DNA from: Intrasporangium calvum DSM 43043
Lineage (GTDB): Bacteria > Actinomycetota > Actinomycetes > Actinomycetales > Dermatophilaceae
Reading direction: 5' to 3'
DNA: 64,000 nucleotides
Assembly (NCBI RefSeq): GCF_000184685.1
Contig: NC_014830.1
Location: 1,240,001 to 1,304,000 of the forward strand
Under the pieces are notes generated by a model, which was not told the DNA's origin, made no database searches, and was given only the letters and a program-made list of their open reading frames with translations. Numbering within the stretch: the stretch's first letter is position 1; each line of letters begins with the position of its first letter. Shown piece after piece: positions 59,802 through 64,000 of the stretch. A program made the translations under genes and the position numbers.

Positions 59802-60683
59802 TCAGTGGACGAGGGCTCGGACCTGCGCCATGAGCGTGCGCGCCGCGGGGGAGGGCGGGTCCAGCCACGCGAGGTCAAGAGGCACCTGCGCGCGGGGGCT
59901 GAGGTGGGCGGCCCGGACCCCATGGGACTCCGACTGCGCGAAGTCGCGCGGCCCGAGGGCGAAGGCGCGGCCCTCGCGGAGCAGGTAGGACCGCGAGCCG
60001 CTCACCCGGGACGTGCCCGAGAGGAGCAGCGGCTCCAGCCCGCGTGACCGACAGATCCCCAGGACCGCGTCGTGATAGACCGGGCTCTGCTCGCGCGGCC
60101 ACAGGATGAGCGGCACATCGGCGAGGCGGTCCAGCGCCACGCTCCGACCCTCACCCAGGACGGACTGTGCGCCGATGACGAAGAGCTCGTCGCGACCGAT
60201 GGTGCGGACCCTGCCGTGAGCGGGAGCAGCGACGTGGTGCCCGAGCCCGACCTCCGCGGCACCGGCGTCGAGAGCGGCCGTGACGCCGCCGGTGTCGACC
60301 TCGACCGCGGTGACCTCCACATCGGGGTGGTGGTGCTCGAGCTGACGGAGCAGCTGCGGCATGAGCCGGTTCACGACGCTGGGTGACGCGGCGACTCGAA
60401 CTTGGCCGGTCCGCCGCCGGCGTGCCGTGGCGCCGGCTCGTTCGAGGGCGCGCACCGCCTCGAGCACCACCTCGGCCTGCTGGAGCAGCTCCGACCCCTC
60501 CGGCGTGAGGACCGTGCCGCCGCTGGACCGGTGGAACAGGTCGAGGCCCAAGGACCGCTCCAGTCGGGCCAGCTCCTTGCTCACGGTCGGCTGGGACAGC
60601 TGCAGCCGACCGGCGGCCCGGCCGAAGTGCAGCTCCCGGGCAACGGCCTGGAAGACCTCCAGCTGACGAAGCGACACGCTCAT
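59802..60683 (-). CDS. LysR family transcriptional regulator
   Basis: 293 residues, ATG 60683. N-terminal winged helix LRQLEVFQAVARELHFGRAA and QLSQPTVSKELARLERSLGL, then a periplasmic-binding-protein-like effector domain from ~90. Divergent from psuG (106 bp between starts), so it probably controls the pseudouridine genes. Convergent with the hydrolase gene, 41 nt apart. Confidence 0.93.
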   Translation of the reverse strand: MSVSLRQLEVFQAVARELHFGRAAGRLQLSQPTVSKELARLERSLGLDLFHRSSGGTVLTPEGSELLQQAEVVLEAVRALERAGATARRRRTGQVRVAASPSVVNRLMPQLLRQLEHHHPDVEVTAVEVDTGGVTAALDAGAAEVGLGHHVAAPAHGRVRTIGRDELFVIGAQSVLGEGRSVALDRLADVPLILWPREQSPVYHDAVLGICRSRGLEPLLLSGTSRVSGSRSYLLREGRAFALGPRDFAQSESHGVRAAHLSPRAQVPLDLAWLDPPSPAARTLMAQVRALVH

Positions 60684-60712
60684 TCGGAAATGGTATCGAC
60701 TGATTCACAACT

Positions 60713-60729
60713 GATTCTCGACGCGAATC
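60713..60729. promoter_or_regulatory. LysR-type operator candidate
   Basis: GATTC-N7-GAATC inverted repeat (60713-60729) contains the T-N11-A spacing of LysR binding sites and lies in the divergent promoter between the regulator and psuG. Confidence 0.5.
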
Positions 60730-60789
60730 GACGGAGGCCGTAGCGTGGCGTCAAGGCCCAACGCCACCACCCACGAGAGGACCGCACCC

Positions 60790-61719
60790 ATGTCGACCAG
60801 CGCCCCGTCCGTCATCCACGTCGGAGACCACGTCGCCGAGGCGCTTGCCGCCGGCGTCCCCGTCGTGGCGCTCGAGTCGACGATCTTCACGCACGGACTC
60901 CCACGCCCGCGCAACATCGAGGTCGCCCTCGAGGGTGAGGAGATCATCCGGGCGGCTGGTGCGGTGCCGGCCACGATCGGGGTGCACCACGGCACGCCCG
61001 TCGTGGGTCTGACGGCCGACCAGATCCGTGAGCTCGGCGAGGACGACGACGCCGACAAGGCCTCCATCCGCGAGCTGTCCATCGGCGCGGTGACGAAGAA
61101 GAACGCCGGCACCACGATCGCCGCCACCGCCTTCCTCGCTCGCGCCGTCGGGATCGACGTCTTCGCGACCGGCGGGCTCGGCGGCGTGCACCACGGCGCG
61201 GACAAGACCTTCGACGAGTCAGCCGACCTCATCGCCATGTCCCGCACGTCCATCGTGCTCATCAGCTCGGGCGCCAAGGCGATCCTCGACATCCCCGCGA
61301 CGCTCGAGCGGTTCGAGACTCTCAGCGTGCCGGTCGTCGGCTACCGCACCAACCGCTACCCGGGCTTCTACGTCGTCGACTCGGGCTACCCCGTCGCCGC
61401 CCGCCTCGACTCTGCGGAGGAGATCGCGACCGTCCTCACGACGCAGCGGGCCCTCGGCGTGCCGAGCGGTGTCCTCGTCGCCAACCCGGTGCCCGAGGCG
61501 GAGCAGCTCGACCCGTCCGAGCTGGACGGCGTCATCGAGGACGCCTGGGCCGCCGCCGAGCGGGACGGGATCGGCGGCCAGGCCTCGACGCCCTACCTGC
61601 TCGACTTCATCCGGCGGGCCACCGACGGGCGGAGCCTCGACGCGAACGTCGCCCTCTACCGCAACAACATCCGCCTCGCCTGCGAGGTCGCGGCTGCTCT
61701 GGTCGGCCGGGGCGAGTAG
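60790..61719 (+). CDS. psuG: Pseudouridine-5'-phosphate glycosidase
   Basis: 309 residues from ATG 60790 with GAGAGGA ahead; an in-frame upstream start at 60745 is less likely. Family signatures VVALESTIFTHGLPRPRNIE, VTKKNAGTTIAATAFLA (catalytic Lys region), VFATGGLGGVHHGADKTFDE and ISSGAKAILDIPATLERFET are all present. It splits pseudouridine 5'-phosphate to uracil and ribose 5-phosphate. The kinase that makes its substrate follows without a gap. Confidence 0.95.
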   Translation: MSTSAPSVIHVGDHVAEALAAGVPVVALESTIFTHGLPRPRNIEVALEGEEIIRAAGAVPATIGVHHGTPVVGLTADQIRELGEDDDADKASIRELSIGAVTKKNAGTTIAATAFLARAVGIDVFATGGLGGVHHGADKTFDESADLIAMSRTSIVLISSGAKAILDIPATLERFETLSVPVVGYRTNRYPGFYVVDSGYPVAARLDSAEEIATVLTTQRALGVPSGVLVANPVPEAEQLDPSELDGVIEDAWAAAERDGIGGQASTPYLLDFIRRATDGRSLDANVALYRNNIRLACEVAAALVGRGE

Positions 61720-62598
61720 TTGCTCGGGGTCATCGGCGACGTCGTCCAGGACGTCGTCGTCTGGCAGCTAGAACCGCAGCGCAACGCCACTGACACGAAG
61801 TCGGAGATCGTCCTGCGCCGGGGTGGCTCCGCCGCGAACGTCGCCGCCTTCGCCGGTCCGCGCTATCCGACGCGCTTCATCGGGTGCGTCGGTGACGACC
61901 TCGGGGGCCACGCCCTCGCGGAGGAGCTCGCAGGCCACGGCGTGGATGTCCGGCTGCAGCGCCGCGGGCAGACCGGGACGATCGTGCTGCTCGTCGACGA
62001 GCACGGCGAGCGCACGATGTTCCCCTCTCGTGGAGCGAGTGCCCTGCTCGAACCGATCGACCCAGGTTGGCTCGAGGGGCTCGAGGTCCTGCACGTGACG
62101 GCCTACTCCTTCGAGTCCGGTCCGACCGCCGACACCGTGCTCGACGCGGTGCAGCGCCAGCACGCCCAAGGCGGCCTGGTCTCCTTGGACCTGTCGTCGG
62201 CCGGTCTCATCGAGCACTACGGCGTCGCGGAGTTCCTCGATCTGGTCGAGCGGTGTCACCCCGAGCTCATCTCCGCCAACGAGGACGAGTGCCGGTTGCT
62301 CGGGCTCGTGGACGGCGGCGCGGCAGGGGCCGGGCTGGAGCGGTTCCCGGCGGCGATCGTCCTCGCGCGACACGGCAAGGACGCGACGATGGTCTTTGAG
62401 CGTGGCCAGCTCGTCGCGACGGTGGCGGTGCCACCCGTTGACGACGTGCGTGACCTGACCGGCGCCGGCGACGCCTTCAACGCGGGTTTTCTCGCGGCCT
62501 ACCTCGGCAACGGCGGGGACCTGATCGCCAGTTGCGAGGCCGGCCACGCGCTGTCGGCCCGCGTGCTGCGCAGCCCGGGAGCCACCGAGGCGCCTTGA
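61720..62598 (+). CDS. PfkB family carbohydrate kinase, probable pseudouridine kinase
   Basis: TTG start directly after the psuG stop; 292 residues. Ribokinase-like features: IVLRRGGSAANVAAFAG, FIGCVGDDLGGHALAEELAG and the anion-hole/catalytic motif RDLTGAGDAFNAGFLAAYLG. Context with psuG makes pseudouridine kinase (PsuK) the best guess; other nucleoside or sugar kinases cannot be excluded. A convergent gene follows after 108 bp without a strong terminator. Confidence 0.85.
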   Translation: MLGVIGDVVQDVVVWQLEPQRNATDTKSEIVLRRGGSAANVAAFAGPRYPTRFIGCVGDDLGGHALAEELAGHGVDVRLQRRGQTGTIVLLVDEHGERTMFPSRGASALLEPIDPGWLEGLEVLHVTAYSFESGPTADTVLDAVQRQHAQGGLVSLDLSSAGLIEHYGVAEFLDLVERCHPELISANEDECRLLGLVDGGAAGAGLERFPAAIVLARHGKDATMVFERGQLVATVAVPPVDDVRDLTGAGDAFNAGFLAAYLGNGGDLIASCEAGHALSARVLRSPGATEAP

Positions 62599-62706
62599 AT
62601 CCGGGGTTGCCCTTGCTGGCCCCTGCCACACTGACCCGCCTGGCGAATCAGGGTGCGAGGTCTCCGTGACGGGCCATCTGGGAGATGGCAGGACGTGCCC
62701 ACTCGA

Positions 62707-63237
62707 CTATGCGGCGGACTGGCCCAGGGGTCGGCGGGCAGCCAGCCAGGCGAGTCCGAGAACGGAGACGGCGGCGAGGGCCCACTCGAGGTTGCCCATG
62801 CCGATCGAGGCGCCCGCCCCGCCGAAGGCGATCGCGCCGGGAATGATCCCCACCGCGGTGCCGAGGACGTACGGACGGGTGCGGACGCCGAGGGCACCGA
62901 GGCTGTAGTTCACGACGGCAAAGGGCACGGGGGTCATCCGGGTCAGGAGCACGCCCCTGAAGCTGTGGCTGTGCAGCGCGGCCCGCACCCGACGCAGCCG
63001 CGGCCCGGCGCGCCGCTCGACGAGCTCCTCGCCCAGCGCGCGCCCCACCCACAGTGCGAGCACCGCGGCGAGGACCGACGCCACCCAGGCCAACGTGATC
63101 CCGAGGACGGGCCCGAACGCCAGTCCTCCAGCCAGGGTCAGCGCCGAGCGGGGGACTCCGACCATGACCACCGCGGTGAACCCGAGCAGGTAGACCGCAG
63201 GCGCCCACACTCCGACGGCCGCCAGGATCTCGCTCAC
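62707..63237 (-). CDS. TVP38/TMEM64 (DedA-like) membrane protein
   Basis: 176 residues from GTG 63237, whose start overlaps the rmlD stop (GTGA). About five membrane segments; LTLAGGLAFGPVLGITLAWVAS and the loop RMTPVPFAVVNYSLGALGV are the VTT/SNARE-associated signature with its Arg/Pro. Such proteins have been linked to lipid scrambling or undecaprenyl/lipid-carrier recycling; the link here to cell-surface sugar genes is suggestive only. Confidence 0.85.
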   Translation of the reverse strand: MSEILAAVGVWAPAVYLLGFTAVVMVGVPRSALTLAGGLAFGPVLGITLAWVASVLAAVLALWVGRALGEELVERRAGPRLRRVRAALHSHSFRGVLLTRMTPVPFAVVNYSLGALGVRTRPYVLGTAVGIIPGAIAFGGAGASIGMGNLEWALAAVSVLGLAWLAARRPLGQSAA

Positions 63238-64000
63238 CGGCGCAGGTACTCGGCGAGCGCCTCGCGCCAGTCGCGGATCGGGTCGATGCCCGCTTCCTCG
63301 AGGCTGCGGTGCGAGAGCACACCGTAGGCGGGCCGCGGTGCTGGGCGTGGGAAGGCATCGGTCGACGTCGGACGCACCCGGTGCGGATCGAGCCGACGCT
63401 CCTCGAAGATGGCCCGGGCCAGGCCGTGCCACGTCGTCTCGCCCGACGACGTGCCGTGGTAGGTCCCGGTAGGCGCCCTGGCGTCGACCATCCGGACCAC
63501 GAGCTCGGCCAGGTCCCGGGTCCACGTCGGCTGGCCTCGCTGGTCGTCGACGACGTCGAGGGTGCCGCGTTCCTCGGCGAGCCGGAGCATGGTGCCGACG
63601 AAGTTCGGCCCCCCGGCCCCATAGAGCCACGCCGTCCGCACGACCCAGTGATCCGCGCACAAGGCCCGGACCGCCCACTCGCCTGCGAGCTTGGTGCGTC
63701 CATACGCCGACAGGGGGCTGGGAGGGTGCTCAGCGGCATACGGCCGGTTGGCTTGTCCGTCGAAGACGTAGTCGGTGGAGAAGTGGAGGATGCGGGCGCC
63801 CGCGTGGGCCGCGGCCCGCGCGACGTTCGCGGCACCGAGGGCGTTGACCGCGAACGCGAGCGGCTCCTCGCGCTCGGCCTCGTCGACCCGGGCGAAGGCC
63901 GCGCAGTTGACGACCAAATCGTGCCCCGCTGCAGCTGCGAGGCACTCGGGCGCACCGGTGATGTCGAGCTCGTCGGCACCCAGTGCAGTCACGGCGTGGC
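63234..64000 (-). CDS. rmlD: dTDP-4-dehydrorhamnose reductase, 5' end outside window
   Basis: The frame runs off the right edge, so the N-terminal GxxGxxG nucleotide motif is not seen. Present are HDLVVNCAAFARVDEAE, LHFSTDYVFDGQANRPY, the YxxxK active site in SAYGRTKLAGEWAVRAL and RTAWLYGAGGPNFVGTM. This extended SDR makes dTDP-L-rhamnose, a likely donor for the glycosyltransferases in the window. Contains a weak copy of the dispersed motif (RPYAAEH). Confidence 0.92.
   Translation of the reverse strand, partial: HAVTALGADELDITGAPECLAAAAGHDLVVNCAAFARVDEAEREEPLAFAVNALGAANVARAAAHAGARILHFSTDYVFDGQANRPYAAEHPPSPLSAYGRTKLAGEWAVRALCADHWVVRTAWLYGAGGPNFVGTMLRLAEERGTLDVVDDQRGQPTWTRDLAELVVRMVDARAPTGTYHGTSSGETTWHGLARAIFEERRLDPHRVRPTSTDAFPRPAPRPAYGVLSHRSLEEAGIDPIRDWREALAEYLRR
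63727..63741 (-). repeat. Dispersed 15-mer, two mismatches
   Basis: TGCTCAGCGGCATAC within rmlD, encoding PYAAEH, with the usual CGG continuation. Confidence 0.55.

Noticed and set aside
1-64000. tRNA, rRNA or known riboswitch
   Set aside because: No cloverleaf, rRNA stretch or familiar riboswitch core was recognised by eye; a covariance-model scan would be needed to be sure.

Overview
The window is high-GC DNA (most of it near 70% G+C by eye) with GTG/TTG starts, tightly overlapping genes, an LCP cell-wall ligase, PucR/proline genes and actinobacterial insertion sequences. It comes from an actinobacterium, most likely a relative of Intrasporangiaceae/Dermatophilaceae; that family is a guess from protein style. 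Roughly 25.1-36.8 kb is visibly less GC-rich and reads like acquired DNA. No rRNA, tRNA or CRISPR array was recognised.

Layout. 0-2 kb: end of a beta-hydroxyacid dehydrogenase and a GntP permease. 2-11.2 kb: a membrane-anchored CHAT protease/TIR fusion, a multi-pass membrane protein, a very large secreted Asp-box/DUF11 protein, a lipoprotein, a SatD-like protein and an MmcQ/YjbR protein. 11.2-12 kb: aquaporin. 12.2-45.5 kb: a large surface-polysaccharide region. It holds two multidomain glycosyltransferases and a degenerate SGNH-like protein, a zone of insertion sequences (IS256, IS110 remnant, IS21), a translationally coupled operon of glycosyltransferases and unknown proteins (with a 1491-residue triple glycosyltransferase, a DUF6270 protein and a heparinase II/III-like protein), an ISL3 element that splits a second DUF6270 gene, then wzt/wzm-type ABC export genes, two GT4 transferases and an LCP ligase. 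Together these look like synthesis, ABC-dependent export and wall attachment of a complex glycan. 45.7-47.3 kb: IS30 element. 47.4-51.3 kb: PucR regulator divergent from proline dehydrogenase and P5C dehydrogenase. 51.3-52.4 kb: decayed toxin-antitoxin remnant and two small membrane/secreted proteins. 52.7-55.1 kb: cysD-cysN sulfate adenylyltransferase. 55.3-59.8 kb: two very small ORFs, then a second CHAT protease paired with an alpha/beta hydrolase. 59.8-62.6 kb: LysR regulator divergent from psuG and a PfkB kinase. 62.7-64 kb: TVP38-type membrane protein and the 3' part of rmlD/rfbD.

Three things stand out. (1) A short motif (core GTATGCCGCTGGGCT) occurs 8 times exactly and about 7 times with 1-2 mismatches in 64 kb, on both strands, inside genes and between them. 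In intergenic DNA it is joined at a fixed 5-nt spacing to a second motif (TCGAGTGTGCAGTTC), making a 35-bp composite repeat. (2) Two different CHAT caspase-like loci lie in one window, one fused to TIR and membrane helices, the other paired with a lipase-like hydrolase; both resemble immune or cell-death modules. (3) Three insertion sequences can be undone on paper. Target duplications are exact (8 bp, 6 bp and 8 bp), and removing each element restores an open frame, showing which polysaccharide genes were interrupted.
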